This document shows, piece by piece, positions 22,109 through 31,387 of a DNA stretch of 64,000 nucleotides. Origin of the DNA: RGIG1927 sp045546275 (GTDB lineage Bacteria > Bacillota > Clostridia > UMGS1883); assembly GCA_045546275.1 (NCBI GenBank), contig JAZQCM010000031.1, positions 123,624-187,623 on the forward strand. Direction: 5' to 3'. A program made the position numbers and the translations under genes. The notes below the pieces were generated by a model. That model was not told the DNA's origin. It saw nothing but the letters and a program-made list of their open reading frames with translations, and ran no database searches. Numbering within the stretch: the first letter of the stretch is position 1; each line of letters opens with the position of its first letter.

Positions 22109-23206
22109 ATGAGTCTTTTAACCACAACAGATTCTGCAACTATGTTTTCGTTTTTACTTGCCTTTTTAGTGGCTTTTTGTGCCACCCCCTTTGTGAAAAG
22201 GCTTGCTTACAAAATGGGTGCGGTGGATGTTCCCAAAGACAATCGCCGCATGCACAAGACCCCCAAGGCACGAATGGGCGGGCTTGCAATTTTCTTAGGT
22301 TTTTTGGTTAGTGTGTGTCTTTTCACCTCACTTCCAAGTGAAGTTACAGGCATTTTATTGGGCGCTACAATCATTGTTGTTTTAGGTATTTTTGACGATA
22401 TTTATGCACTTAGCGCAAAGCTTAAATTTGTGGTGCAGATAATTGCCGCAATAGTACCCTTGTTTTTCGGTGTTGTTATTGAAACAATAAGTGTGCCGGC
22501 ATTTATTAACCCCACAGGCGTTTTACAGCTTGGCTGGATTGGCTACCCCTTAACAGTGCTTTGGATTGTTGCAGTAACAAACGCCTTGAACTTAATTGAC
22601 GGTCTTGACGGACTTGCAATTGGCGTTGCAACCATTTCATCCATCACACTTTTGTGCATTTCACTTCTTTTGGCATCTTTAATGGGCGATATGGCACTTG
22701 TGATTACAGTACTTTGTGCATCGCTTGCAGGTGCGTGTTTAGGATTTTTCCCCTACAATTTTAACCCTGCAAAGCTCTTTATGGGCGACACAGGCGCGCT
22801 TTTCTTAGGCTACACCTTGTCGTCAATTTCCGTTATTGGTCTTTTCAAGGGTTATGCAATGATTTCGGTTTTAATTCCTCTTTTAATCCTTGCACTTCCC
22901 ATTTTTGACACAAGCTTTGCAATACTTCGTCGTCTTAAAAATCATCAGCCTATTATGGCTCCCGACCGCGGACATCTTCATCACAGACTTATTGACCACG
23001 GCCTTACTCAGAAACAGGCAGTTGGAATTATTTATGCAATGTGCGCTGTTTTGTGCCTTTTTGCAATTTTCTTACTTGCAACAGGGGCAATCAAGTTTGT
23101 GATATTATTCCTCATTTTCATTGCATTCATTGTGTTCTTGGTGATAGTTCCCAAAATGGTTCACAACATGAACGAGGAAGACAAAAAGCAGGAAAACAAA
23201 AAATAA
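22109..23206 (+). CDS. tagO: Undecaprenyl-phosphate GlcNAc-1-phosphate transferase, TagO/WecA type
   Basis: 365 residues with about ten membrane segments. Family motifs: VPKDNRRMHKTPKARMGGLAIF, FDDIYAL, NLIDGLDGLAIG, FMGDTGALFLGY and PDRGHLHHRLIDHG (the histidine-rich loop that separates WecA/TagO from MraY). It moves GlcNAc-1-P onto undecaprenyl phosphate, the first step of wall teichoic acid or secondary wall polysaccharide synthesis, which could also supply the ligand of the SLH domains seen at 34052. Last gene before a bidirectional terminator. Confidence 0.92.
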   Translation: MSLLTTTDSATMFSFLLAFLVAFCATPFVKRLAYKMGAVDVPKDNRRMHKTPKARMGGLAIFLGFLVSVCLFTSLPSEVTGILLGATIIVVLGIFDDIYALSAKLKFVVQIIAAIVPLFFGVVIETISVPAFINPTGVLQLGWIGYPLTVLWIVAVTNALNLIDGLDGLAIGVATISSITLLCISLLLASLMGDMALVITVLCASLAGACLGFFPYNFNPAKLFMGDTGALFLGYTLSSISVIGLFKGYAMISVLIPLLILALPIFDTSFAILRRLKNHQPIMAPDRGHLHHRLIDHGLTQKQAVGIIYAMCAVLCLFAIFLLATGAIKFVILFLIFIAFIVFLVIVPKMVHNMNEEDKKQENKK

Positions 23207-23221
23207 TATTTATTTCAAACA

Positions 23222-23252
23222 AAAAATGCAAGCTCTTCGAGCTTGCATTTTT
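23222..23252. terminator. Bidirectional terminator (tagO / beta-galactosidase)
   Basis: AAAAATGCAAGCTC/GAGCTTGCATTTTT hairpin between convergent genes. Confidence 0.88.
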
Positions 23253-23263
23253 ATTATGTTAAA

Positions 23264-26200
23264 TTACTTAACGGGAGAAATTACAAACTTGTAGTTGTAA
23301 GTCCAGTTTGTGGGGTTCTTGTACTGAACAAGAGGACGGCTGCCCCATGAGTCGTCGCCACCAATACCCATCATACGGCAGTTAACCTTGTAAACCACCT
23401 TCTGGTATTCGGGAAGCTTGTAGTCATGGTCATATTCCTCTGTTTCAATGGGTGTGTAGTAGGAGGGTGAAATTTCAAGTGCATTTTCAGCATCAATTCT
23501 CATACCCTTGCCTTCTTCATTTAAGAATTCAACCCATCTTACGCCTGTTTTGTTTGCGTTTTCCTGAGGAACAAGGTAGTGTGTTCTCTGTTCGTCTACA
23601 GTATTTGTATAAATACCAAGCTTAGCGGATACATTACGGTCAATGTAGTTTTCGTGGGGGCCCATGCCGTAGTAGTTCATTGTGTCGTATTCCTTCATCA
23701 TGGGAACCATCATACCAACACAGGGGATGTCTGTGTCCATAATGGAGGGCGTAAGAGTACCTTCAACCCAAACCTTACCGTCGCCTGTAATGCAGTATGT
23801 GAACTTGCTTACAGATTCCTTGTCGGTGGGAAGAGTGTATTCTGCTGTAACCTTTACGCAGCCACATTCGCAGGTTACTGCTTCAAGATTTGTAAGAATA
23901 GCATTGTTACCGGCTTCTCTCCAGCAGGCACTTCTCTTGTAAAGACGTGCACCCTTGTCGTTGTCAGTCATTGCTCTCCAGTAGTTCTGTGTAAGAGGAG
24001 CGTAGAGCATTTCCTTGCCGCAAACACTGTAGCTTACCATGTTACCTGTGCTCTTATCGAAAACTACCCTAACATCATTTGCTGTTACTGTGAGCTTTTC
24101 GCCGTCTTCCAAAATTGCCTTGCCATTAGCTTCAACTTTATATTCAGCCTTGTTGTAGGGAAGAACGAACTGTTCAAAGGCTACTTCATGGCCCTTTTCT
24201 GCCCAGATAGTATCGCTCTTGAGATGTGCTGAAACTGTGATTGCATATTCAGCTTCTCTTTCTTCGGGAACGGTGAAGCCCATGGAAACAACCTTCTTTG
24301 TAAGAGATTCAACATTTGCCTCAAATTCGCCTTCGCCGATTACTTCGCCGTTAACTTCAATCTTGTACTTAAAGTCGTATTCATTAAGATTTGTGAAAAG
24401 GTGCTGGTTGTGAATTCTCACTCTGCCGTTAATAATATCGGCATCCTTGAACCACATGTTCTGATAGCACTTCTTTGTTTCGATAAGCTTGGGAGTAACC
24501 TTGCCGTCAGCAAACAAAAGACCGTTACCTGCAAATGTGCCGTCGTTGGGAGTGTCACCAAAGTCACCGCCGTATGCAAGATATTCCTTGCCGTCTTCGC
24601 TTACTGTTCTGATAGCCTGGTCAATCCAGTCCCAGATAAAGCCACCCTGAAGAGAGGGGTATGTATAGAATAATTTCCAGTAGTCGTGTAAGCCACCGCA
24701 GGAGTTGCCCATAGCATGAGAATATTCGCAAAGGATAAAGGGCTTGTCGTTGTTGCGGTTAATGTTGCCAACAACATTCCAGGGACGTGTGTACATTTCA
24801 CTTTCAACGTCTGTTGCATGTTCAAAACGACGGAAGTGACAAGTACCTTCATAGTGGATAACACGGCTCTTGTCAACAGAAAGAATCTGTTCACGCATTT
24901 CAATAAAGTTCTGTCCGCCGAAGGATTCGTTACCCAAGGACCACATGCAGATGGATGCATGGTTCTTGTCACGCATTACCATTGTGTTTGCTCTGTCAAC
25001 AACTGCATCTCTCCATTCGGGCTTTGATGCAGGAAGAGTTTCCTCTTCTTCTCGCTGACCATAGTGCCATGTACCGTGAGTTTCAAGGTTTGTTTCGTCA
25101 ATTACATACAAGCCGTATTCGTCACAAAGGTCATACCAGAGAGTGTTGTTGGGGTAGTGACTTGTTCTTACAGCGTTGATGTTATATTTCTTCATCATAA
25201 GGATGGAGTGAATTAAGTCATCATAGTCTGTTGCACGAAGATGGTCGCAGGTGAAGTCGTGACGGTTTACACCCTTGAACATGATTTCTTTACCGTTGAC
25301 AAGCATTAAGCCGTTTACAATTTCGTACTTTACAAAGCCAATGCGGTTTGAAACAAAGTGAGTTTCCTTGCCGTCCTCAGAAAGAGAAATAACAAGTGTG
25401 TAAAGGTTGGGCTTTTCAGCACTCCAGAGCTTGGGCTCATCGTAAGAAGCAGAAAGAATAACTGTGTCAAACTCTTCTCCTGTAAGAGTAACAGGAAGTG
25501 CCATTTTTTCGCCAACAAGGCTTTCGCCGTCAAAAAGCTGTGCATACAAAGTAACGTTCTTCTTTGCAGCGTCAACATTTCGGATTTTAACCTCAACATT
25601 AAGCTGTGCCTTGTCAAAGGTTTCGTTAAGCTCTGTTTTTGCAAACACATCAAAAATGCTTACAGCATTTGCATATTCAAGATATACTTCGCGGAAAATA
25701 CCGGACAAACGCCAGAAGTCCTGGTCTTCCAACCATGAAGCGTCACACCAGCGGAAAACCTTTACGGCAATCTTATTTTCACCCTTTTTAATGTAGGGAG
25801 TAATGTCAAATTCGTGAGGTGAGAAGGAGTCCTTGGAGAAGCCTACAAAGTCACCGTTTACCCAAAGGTAGAAACAGGATTCAACACCTGCAAAGTGTAA
25901 AATCACAGGGCTTTCGCCGTCCCACTTGTCACCGATTGTGAAGGTTTTCACGTAGCTGCCCACAGGGTTGTAGCCTTCGGGCGCATAGGGAGGACGAAGC
26001 TTGGGTTCTTTTTCACTCCAGGGGTAACGCGTGTTTGTGTACTGAGGATAGTCATAACCCTCGCTCTGCCAGTTGGCAGGAACCTTTATATCATCCCAAT
26101 TGTCGGTGGAATAATCTGCTTTGTAAAAATCAGAAGGTGCAGAAGAAGGATTTTCAGCAAAGTTAAACTTCCACATGCCGTTAAGGCTTACTTTTCTGTG

Positions 26201-26356
26201 GGAAGCGTCTCTGTCACACTTTTTAGCTTCTGCTTCGCTGTCGTAGGCTACCAGAGTAGCTCTTGCGTCAAGTGAATTGATGTGAGTGATTTCCGGGTTG
26301 TTGTTCCATTCAGGATAGCCGTTTTTAGGTGCCTGATAACAAAACTTTTCTTTCAT
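23264..26356 (-). CDS. lacZ: Beta-galactosidase, GH2 (LacZ type)
   Basis: 1030 residues, about the length of LacZ. The N-terminal sugar-binding jelly roll (about 50-220), two Ig-like domains, the TIM barrel with acid/base E477 in CMWSLGNESFG and nucleophile E544 in ILCEYSHAMGNS, and the C-terminal Bgal_small_N domain (about 750-1030) are all visible. No signal peptide, so it works in the cytoplasm on imported galactosides. Only 35 bases separate it from recO and no promoter is visible there, so it may be transcribed with the DNA-repair operon. Substrates other than lactose (plant galactosides) are possible. Confidence 0.95.
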   Translation of the reverse strand: MKEKFCYQAPKNGYPEWNNNPEITHINSLDARATLVAYDSEAEAKKCDRDASHRKVSLNGMWKFNFAENPSSAPSDFYKADYSTDNWDDIKVPANWQSEGYDYPQYTNTRYPWSEKEPKLRPPYAPEGYNPVGSYVKTFTIGDKWDGESPVILHFAGVESCFYLWVNGDFVGFSKDSFSPHEFDITPYIKKGENKIAVKVFRWCDASWLEDQDFWRLSGIFREVYLEYANAVSIFDVFAKTELNETFDKAQLNVEVKIRNVDAAKKNVTLYAQLFDGESLVGEKMALPVTLTGEEFDTVILSASYDEPKLWSAEKPNLYTLVISLSEDGKETHFVSNRIGFVKYEIVNGLMLVNGKEIMFKGVNRHDFTCDHLRATDYDDLIHSILMMKKYNINAVRTSHYPNNTLWYDLCDEYGLYVIDETNLETHGTWHYGQREEEETLPASKPEWRDAVVDRANTMVMRDKNHASICMWSLGNESFGGQNFIEMREQILSVDKSRVIHYEGTCHFRRFEHATDVESEMYTRPWNVVGNINRNNDKPFILCEYSHAMGNSCGGLHDYWKLFYTYPSLQGGFIWDWIDQAIRTVSEDGKEYLAYGGDFGDTPNDGTFAGNGLLFADGKVTPKLIETKKCYQNMWFKDADIINGRVRIHNQHLFTNLNEYDFKYKIEVNGEVIGEGEFEANVESLTKKVVSMGFTVPEEREAEYAITVSAHLKSDTIWAEKGHEVAFEQFVLPYNKAEYKVEANGKAILEDGEKLTVTANDVRVVFDKSTGNMVSYSVCGKEMLYAPLTQNYWRAMTDNDKGARLYKRSACWREAGNNAILTNLEAVTCECGCVKVTAEYTLPTDKESVSKFTYCITGDGKVWVEGTLTPSIMDTDIPCVGMMVPMMKEYDTMNYYGMGPHENYIDRNVSAKLGIYTNTVDEQRTHYLVPQENANKTGVRWVEFLNEEGKGMRIDAENALEISPSYYTPIETEEYDHDYKLPEYQKVVYKVNCRMMGIGGDDSWGSRPLVQYKNPTNWTYNYKFVISPVK

Positions 26357-26391
26357 AACCTTTCATCCCTTTCTTTTATTTAACCAAAAAA

Positions 26392-27123
26392 TTAATAAAC
26401 TAAACTTTTAACATAATCGAGGCTTTTGGGCAACTGCCCCAACTGAACACGCATAAATTCCTCCACCAAATTGGTAACATTGGTTGCAATGCTCTCGTCG
26501 GTGTCAAACATTAATGCGGTTTTCAAATCCGCTTCCTGGATATATTCCATAACACGCTTTGTGTTTTTGTCCATTGCCCTTGAATTAATGCTTTTATGAA
26601 GTCTGCAGCAACATTCGCCCTGAGCAAGGTCGAAAAAATCGCCCTCTTCACCACAGGTGCACTCCCCTATTAAAGGGGCAATGCCGGCAAATTCACAAAG
26701 CTTAAGCTCAAATGCCGCACAAATTATTTTTGCACGCTTGGGGTATTTTGACAACACATACAAGCTGTTTAAAAGAAGCCTTACCTCTTCCTCAGCAGGA
26801 GTATCACGCCCTACCACAAATGCGGCGAGTGATGCAAAATACACACCGTAGCTCAGCGCAACCACATCCTCACGGAGTGAATAAAAGCTTTCCGTAAGGT
26901 CGGCGGAGCTTAGCGAGTAAATATCGCCCTTTTGCTTTAACACAAAGCTTGAATAGCAAAGAGGATTAGTAGCAGGAGCAGAGGGGTTTTTAAGGCTTTT
27001 AACGCCCTTTGCCGACACGCTCACGACCCCTTTTTCCTTTGTTAAAAGGGTAAGCATCCTGTCGTTGTCATTGTAGGCATTGCTTTTCACAACAACGCCC
27101 GTAACCTTTACTAATTCATCCAT
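26392..27123 (-). CDS. recO: DNA repair protein RecO
   Basis: 243 residues. The N-terminal OB-fold has VTGVVVKSNAYNDNDRMLTLLTKEKGVVSVSAKG; the helical C-terminal part carries a zinc-finger-like cysteine group (CTCGEEGDFFDLAQGECCC, with HKSINS). It loads RecA onto SSB-coated DNA together with RecR. It starts three bases behind the HlyD-like gene, so translation is coupled. Confidence 0.93.
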   Translation of the reverse strand: MDELVKVTGVVVKSNAYNDNDRMLTLLTKEKGVVSVSAKGVKSLKNPSAPATNPLCYSSFVLKQKGDIYSLSSADLTESFYSLREDVVALSYGVYFASLAAFVVGRDTPAEEEVRLLLNSLYVLSKYPKRAKIICAAFELKLCEFAGIAPLIGECTCGEEGDFFDLAQGECCCRLHKSINSRAMDKNTKRVMEYIQEADLKTALMFDTDESIATNVTNLVEEFMRVQLGQLPKSLDYVKSLVY

Positions 27124-27126
27124 GGC

Positions 27127-28323
27127 TTATTTGTCACCGTCGTCGGGATTTAAAATAAGTCCGTCATGGAGCTGAACGCTCTTAAACGGCGCAATTCCCT
27201 CCGAGCCTTCCTTTGCAAGAACAAAATCATCGGTGCGGTAAATTACCTCAACACTTCTGAAATGTACGCTCTTTTCGTTCTGGACATACACGCCCAAAAC
27301 GCCGTCAAGCACACGGATTGCAGTTGCGGGAATGTAAATACCCGAATATTTTTCCTTGCATATTTTCACATTTACCTTTCTTATGTTGCTTATAGCGTCA
27401 ATATGATGGGTAAATTTGAACACAACGCTCACACGGTTATCTTCGTCGGGCTGAGAGATGTGAGTAACCTCGCCTTCGATTTCGCAGTCCCCTTCTTCAA
27501 AAGCAACTGTGTACTCCTTGCCCTTTTTTAAGCTGTCCGCTTCGGACTTATCCAAAATCATTGCAATGTACCACTTGAAGTTGTTGACAACCTTACAAAT
27601 GCCCTCGCCCTCACGTTTTTTCATAAGCTCCGAATAAATATCAATAGCCTCGGGGGTTATGGCATCAATAATGTCAAAGGTCAACACCTCTTCCATGCCG
27701 TCAAGGTTTTTACTGAAAAGACCGGGCATGGGTGTGTACAAATTCTGATGAGAGCCGCCTAAGGATGCGGCAATTTCATCACGTTTTGCTATAAGGGCAT
27801 TAAGATTGTCCTCGGCAAGAATTCCCGAGGTTTTTCCCGCTTTTCTTTCGGCAAGGATTTTAATATCCTCACCAAGCTTTACACAGGTTTTAACATCGTC
27901 TCTTGCAGCGTAATAGGTAAGATTGTCCAAGGAAAGCGAAAGTGTTGCCTGCACCTTGTTGTCGGCAATTGCAAGCACACCGGCATCGCTTATGTTAGAG
28001 GATAACGCGTCAATTTCTTTATTAAGTTTTTCAAGCTCGTTGAGCTTTTCCTGATTTACATCACCTGTGACAACTGTGCCGATTTTTGCAAAGGCACCAA
28101 CCCTTTCGCCCTCGGAAACTGCCGCTTCGAAAGCACCTGCACCTGATTTTACCACCGTTTCATTACGGATAACAATTGCTTGTGCCGCAATTGTGTTGGT
28201 GTAGTTGCCGATTTTTGCAGTTTGCTTAATATAGGGCGAATTTCCTTCACGGAAAAAGTTAAATGCCACAACGATAATACTTATAACCAGGAGTAATCCT
28301 ATAACAGTATTTCTTTTTTTCAT
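27127..28323 (-). CDS. HlyD-like membrane-anchored protein
   Basis: 398 residues with an N-terminal membrane anchor (about 5-22), a split biotinyl-lipoyl-like domain (AAQAIVIRNETVVKSGAGAFEAAVSEGERVGAFAKIGTV), a helical hairpin (about 95-190), and beta-barrel regions with YIPATAIRVLDGVLGVYVQN. This is the membrane-fusion/adaptor fold, but no exporter gene is next to it. Its place between hfq and recO resembles an arrangement I recall in other Clostridia. The start ATG lies three bases behind the hfq stop. Function unknown; it may belong to envelope assembly. Confidence 0.75.
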   Translation of the reverse strand: MKKRNTVIGLLLVISIIVVAFNFFREGNSPYIKQTAKIGNYTNTIAAQAIVIRNETVVKSGAGAFEAAVSEGERVGAFAKIGTVVTGDVNQEKLNELEKLNKEIDALSSNISDAGVLAIADNKVQATLSLSLDNLTYYAARDDVKTCVKLGEDIKILAERKAGKTSGILAEDNLNALIAKRDEIAASLGGSHQNLYTPMPGLFSKNLDGMEEVLTFDIIDAITPEAIDIYSELMKKREGEGICKVVNNFKWYIAMILDKSEADSLKKGKEYTVAFEEGDCEIEGEVTHISQPDEDNRVSVVFKFTHHIDAISNIRKVNVKICKEKYSGIYIPATAIRVLDGVLGVYVQNEKSVHFRSVEVIYRTDDFVLAKEGSEGIAPFKSVQLHDGLILNPDDGDK

Positions 28324-28326
28324 TGA

Positions 28327-28578
28327 TTATTCTTCGTCTTCTGTGCTTATATTTTCAGCCGCAACAAATCTAACGGGAACAAGAGGACTTATTGTGGAAA
28401 CAGCATGCTTGTAAACCATCTGCTGCTTGCCGTCTGCATCGAGAATGATTATGTAGTTATCAAAGCCACGAACAATGCCGCGGAGCTGATAGCCGTTCAC
28501 CAAAAATATTGTGATGGGTGTACGGTCTTTCCTTACCTGATTTAAAAAGACATCCTGTAAGTTTGTAGTTTGTTTCAT
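28327..28578 (-). CDS. hfq: RNA chaperone Hfq
   Basis: 83 residues. Sm1 motif: LQDVFLNQVRKDRTPITIFLVNGYQLRGIVRGFDNYIIIL; Sm2: QMVYKHAVSTISP. It forms a hexameric ring that helps small RNAs pair with mRNA. The miaA-hfq neighbourhood is widely conserved. Six bases separate it from miaA. Confidence 0.97.
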   Translation of the reverse strand: MKQTTNLQDVFLNQVRKDRTPITIFLVNGYQLRGIVRGFDNYIIILDADGKQQMVYKHAVSTISPLVPVRFVAAENISTEDEE

Positions 28579-28584
28579 TTTAAT

Positions 28585-29481
28585 CTACCTTTCTTTATTT
28601 ATAATTATCTTTGCTTGTTCAAAAGCATTTAAATCTGACAGATAGTGTATCTCCTCATTACGGCGAAACCAGGTAAGCTGGCGTTTTGCATAATTACGGG
28701 AACGTTTTTTAATAAGCTCGCACATTTCTTCGTAGGAAATTTCTCCATCCATGTACATAAGAACTTCCTTGTAGCCAATGCCCTGAAGTGAGGTGGTGCA
28801 TTTGTCCCTTATTGGCAGCATAACCCTTTCAACTTCTTCCAAAAGTCCTTTTTCAAGCATTATATCCACACGCCTGTCTATTCTATTATACAGTTTCTCC
28901 CTGTCAATATCAATAGCAAACCATAAAGAATTATACTCTTTTTCTTTTGAAATATTGCTTTTTTCAAAACCGCACCTTGCTCTTTCAATGGCACGTATAA
29001 CCCTTTTAACATCGTTCTTGTGAATTTTGTCTTTAAATTCGCCCGCTTCCTTTAAGAAAACAGAATAAAGTGCGTCTACGCCTTCGTTTTCATAAAGCTC
29101 GGTTAATTCACTGCGGATAGCCTCGTCACCTTTTGGTGCATCAAGCTCCATCCTGCCTGTTAAAACGTCAAGGTACATACCTGTGCCACCCACAACTATT
29201 GGCAAACGGTTTCTTTTTAAAATGTCGTCTATGGCTTTTTTTGCATTTGTCACATAGTCCTGCACGCTGTAGTTTTCCGCAGGGTCCACCACAGAAAGCA
29301 TGTGATGGGGAATGTTTTCTCTTTCCTCTTCGTCAGGCTTTGCAGTGCCTATGTCCATGCCCTTGTAAACCTGCATTGAGTCCGCATTGACAATTTCTCC
29401 GTTAAATTCCTTTGCCAAACGGATGGAAAGCGCCGTTTTGCCCGATGCAGTGGGGCCTGCAATCACTATAATACTATTCAT
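28585..29481 (-). CDS. miaA: tRNA dimethylallyltransferase
   Basis: 298 residues. P-loop GPTASGKTALS, then NADSMQVYKGMDIGTAKP, VVGGTGMYL, and the C-terminal LTWFRRN. It adds a dimethylallyl group to A37 of tRNAs reading U-starting codons, which includes tRNA-Trp. ATG 29481 shares one base with the mutL stop (TGATG); an in-frame GTG lies one codon upstream. Confidence 0.97.
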   Translation of the reverse strand: MNSIIVIAGPTASGKTALSIRLAKEFNGEIVNADSMQVYKGMDIGTAKPDEEERENIPHHMLSVVDPAENYSVQDYVTNAKKAIDDILKRNRLPIVVGGTGMYLDVLTGRMELDAPKGDEAIRSELTELYENEGVDALYSVFLKEAGEFKDKIHKNDVKRVIRAIERARCGFEKSNISKEKEYNSLWFAIDIDREKLYNRIDRRVDIMLEKGLLEEVERVMLPIRDKCTTSLQGIGYKEVLMYMDGEISYEEMCELIKKRSRNYAKRQLTWFRRNEEIHYLSDLNAFEQAKIIINKER

Positions 29482-31373
29482 CACACAATCCTTTTAAACA
29501 TTTTTTCTATCTGGTATTTTGTCATTTTTACTGTGATTGGTCTTCCATGGGGGCAGGTGGAAATGCCCTCTAACATAAATACCTCTTTCACAAGTGCTTC
29601 CATTTCTAAGTCGGAAAGCTTTTTGTTTGCCTTTATGGCAGCCTTGCAGGCAATGGTGTAAATTGCTTTGTCTCTCAAATAGCTTACCTCGCCCTTGCCC
29701 TGCCCCATAAAGGATGCCACAAGCTCCAAGAACAATGCTTCGCCGTCGTCAAAGTCAATATCCGAGGGAAGTGTTCGTATAATAACGCTGTCCTGGCCAA
29801 AGTCTTCCGCTTCAAAGCCCATTGAGTCAAGAAATTCCGCATTTTCGAGCCATGCGGCTTTTTCCTTAGGCGCCATGGTAACTGTAATTGGAAGCATAAC
29901 TGTCTGCTTTACACAGCCCGTGTTTTTTATTTTTTCGTAATTTATTCTTTCGTGAGCGGCATGCTGGTCAATCATAATCATTTCGTTTTCCGCCTGAATG
30001 ATTATGTAGGTTGAAAAAAGCTGACCCACAAGGTAAAAATCGGGTATAACAACCTCTTTTACCTCTTCTTTTACGGGTTTTGTTTCCTCTTTTATTTCGG
30101 GCACGGTTTCAATTTTCTTTTCCTCGCCCTTGTAAATTGCATTTTCTTCTTTCACGTAAAGGCTTTCAACCTTTTTCACAGGGAGGCTTTCGGCATTAAA
30201 TGCCACCTCTGCCTTTTTTGGCTGTATGGGGGTAAAGGTTTTTTTAACTTCAGTTTCCTGCTTTTTTTCTGTAACAGGGGTAAACAATTTCACTGCAGGA
30301 TTTGTTTTTAGCTTTTCCTGTTCAAAAACCTTTGTTTCCACAGGCATTTTAAACGCCTTGTCGCTCTGACGGATTATGGGAGCACTTTTAGTTGTAAGTG
30401 CATTTTTAACCGCAAACACAACTGCACGATAAATTTCGTCCTCGCTTACAAACTTAACCTCGGTTTTTGCAGGATGCACGTTTACGTCCACCATGGAGTG
30501 TGGCAGAGTGATATTAAGCATGCACACAGGGTAACGACCCACCATCAGCTCGTTTTTGTAAGCCTCGCTCATTGCAAGGGACAAAAGGGGGCTTTTTACC
30601 AAGCGTCCGTTAATGAAAAAGTACTGCATGTTGCGGTTGGGGCGAGAGAGCTTGTTGGTGCCCGTGAGCCCTTCAACGCTGTAGTAGCCGCTTTTTCCCG
30701 AAACGGGGGTAAGTGCATTTGAAATATCCTTGCCGAAAACTGCTCTTACGGTGTTTTGCAAAACGTTGTCACCGGGAGTGAAGAAAATTTCTCTTCCGTC
30801 ACGGATGTAGCGGATGGATATTTCCGGGTGGCTCAGTGCCGCCCTCTGGCAAATGTCAGTTACATATGCACTTTCGGTGGTGTCCTTTTTTAAGAACTTA
30901 TACCTTGCAGGAGTGTTGAAGAAAAGCTTTCTCACAGTAACTGTGGTGCCCAAGGGACAGCCGGTTTCTTCACACTTTACAGTTTCGCCGCCCTCAACAA
31001 TCATGTGAGTGCCGAAGTCCTCTTCCTGGGTTTTTGTAATAAGCTCTGTACGGCTTACTGCACTTATTGAACAAAGCGCTTCGCCTCTGAAGCCTAAGGT
31101 GCGGATTTGTTCAAGGTCGGTTTCTGTTTTAATTTTACTTGTGGCATGCCTTAAAAAGGCAACAGCCACATCACTTTTTAAAATGCCCGAGCCGTTGTCG
31201 GTAACACGGATATAATCCACGCCGCCCTTTTCAATTTCAACAGTAACGGTGGTTGCGCCTGCATCAAAGCTGTTTTCAATAAGCTCCTTTACAACGCTGG
31301 CAGGTCTTTCCACCACTTCCCCTGCGGCAATTTTTTCCGCAACGGATTTGTCAAGCACATTTATTTTTCCCAT
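29481..31373 (-). CDS. mutL: DNA mismatch repair protein MutL
   Basis: 630 residues. The N-terminal GHKL ATPase has IAAGEVVERPASVVKELIENSFDAGAT, DNGSGI and LGFRGEALCSISAVS; a long lysine/glutamate-rich linker (about 340-440) leads to the C-terminal dimerisation domain, which contains DQHAAHERINYE, the endonuclease motif of MutL proteins from bacteria without MutH, and CPHGRPITV. It nicks the new strand after MutS finds a mismatch. mutS ends 14 bases upstream. Confidence 0.97.
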   Translation of the reverse strand: MGKINVLDKSVAEKIAAGEVVERPASVVKELIENSFDAGATTVTVEIEKGGVDYIRVTDNGSGILKSDVAVAFLRHATSKIKTETDLEQIRTLGFRGEALCSISAVSRTELITKTQEEDFGTHMIVEGGETVKCEETGCPLGTTVTVRKLFFNTPARYKFLKKDTTESAYVTDICQRAALSHPEISIRYIRDGREIFFTPGDNVLQNTVRAVFGKDISNALTPVSGKSGYYSVEGLTGTNKLSRPNRNMQYFFINGRLVKSPLLSLAMSEAYKNELMVGRYPVCMLNITLPHSMVDVNVHPAKTEVKFVSEDEIYRAVVFAVKNALTTKSAPIIRQSDKAFKMPVETKVFEQEKLKTNPAVKLFTPVTEKKQETEVKKTFTPIQPKKAEVAFNAESLPVKKVESLYVKEENAIYKGEEKKIETVPEIKEETKPVKEEVKEVVIPDFYLVGQLFSTYIIIQAENEMIMIDQHAAHERINYEKIKNTGCVKQTVMLPITVTMAPKEKAAWLENAEFLDSMGFEAEDFGQDSVIIRTLPSDIDFDDGEALFLELVASFMGQGKGEVSYLRDKAIYTIACKAAIKANKKLSDLEMEALVKEVFMLEGISTCPHGRPITVKMTKYQIEKMFKRIV

Positions 31374-31387
31374 AGTTTCACCTCGGG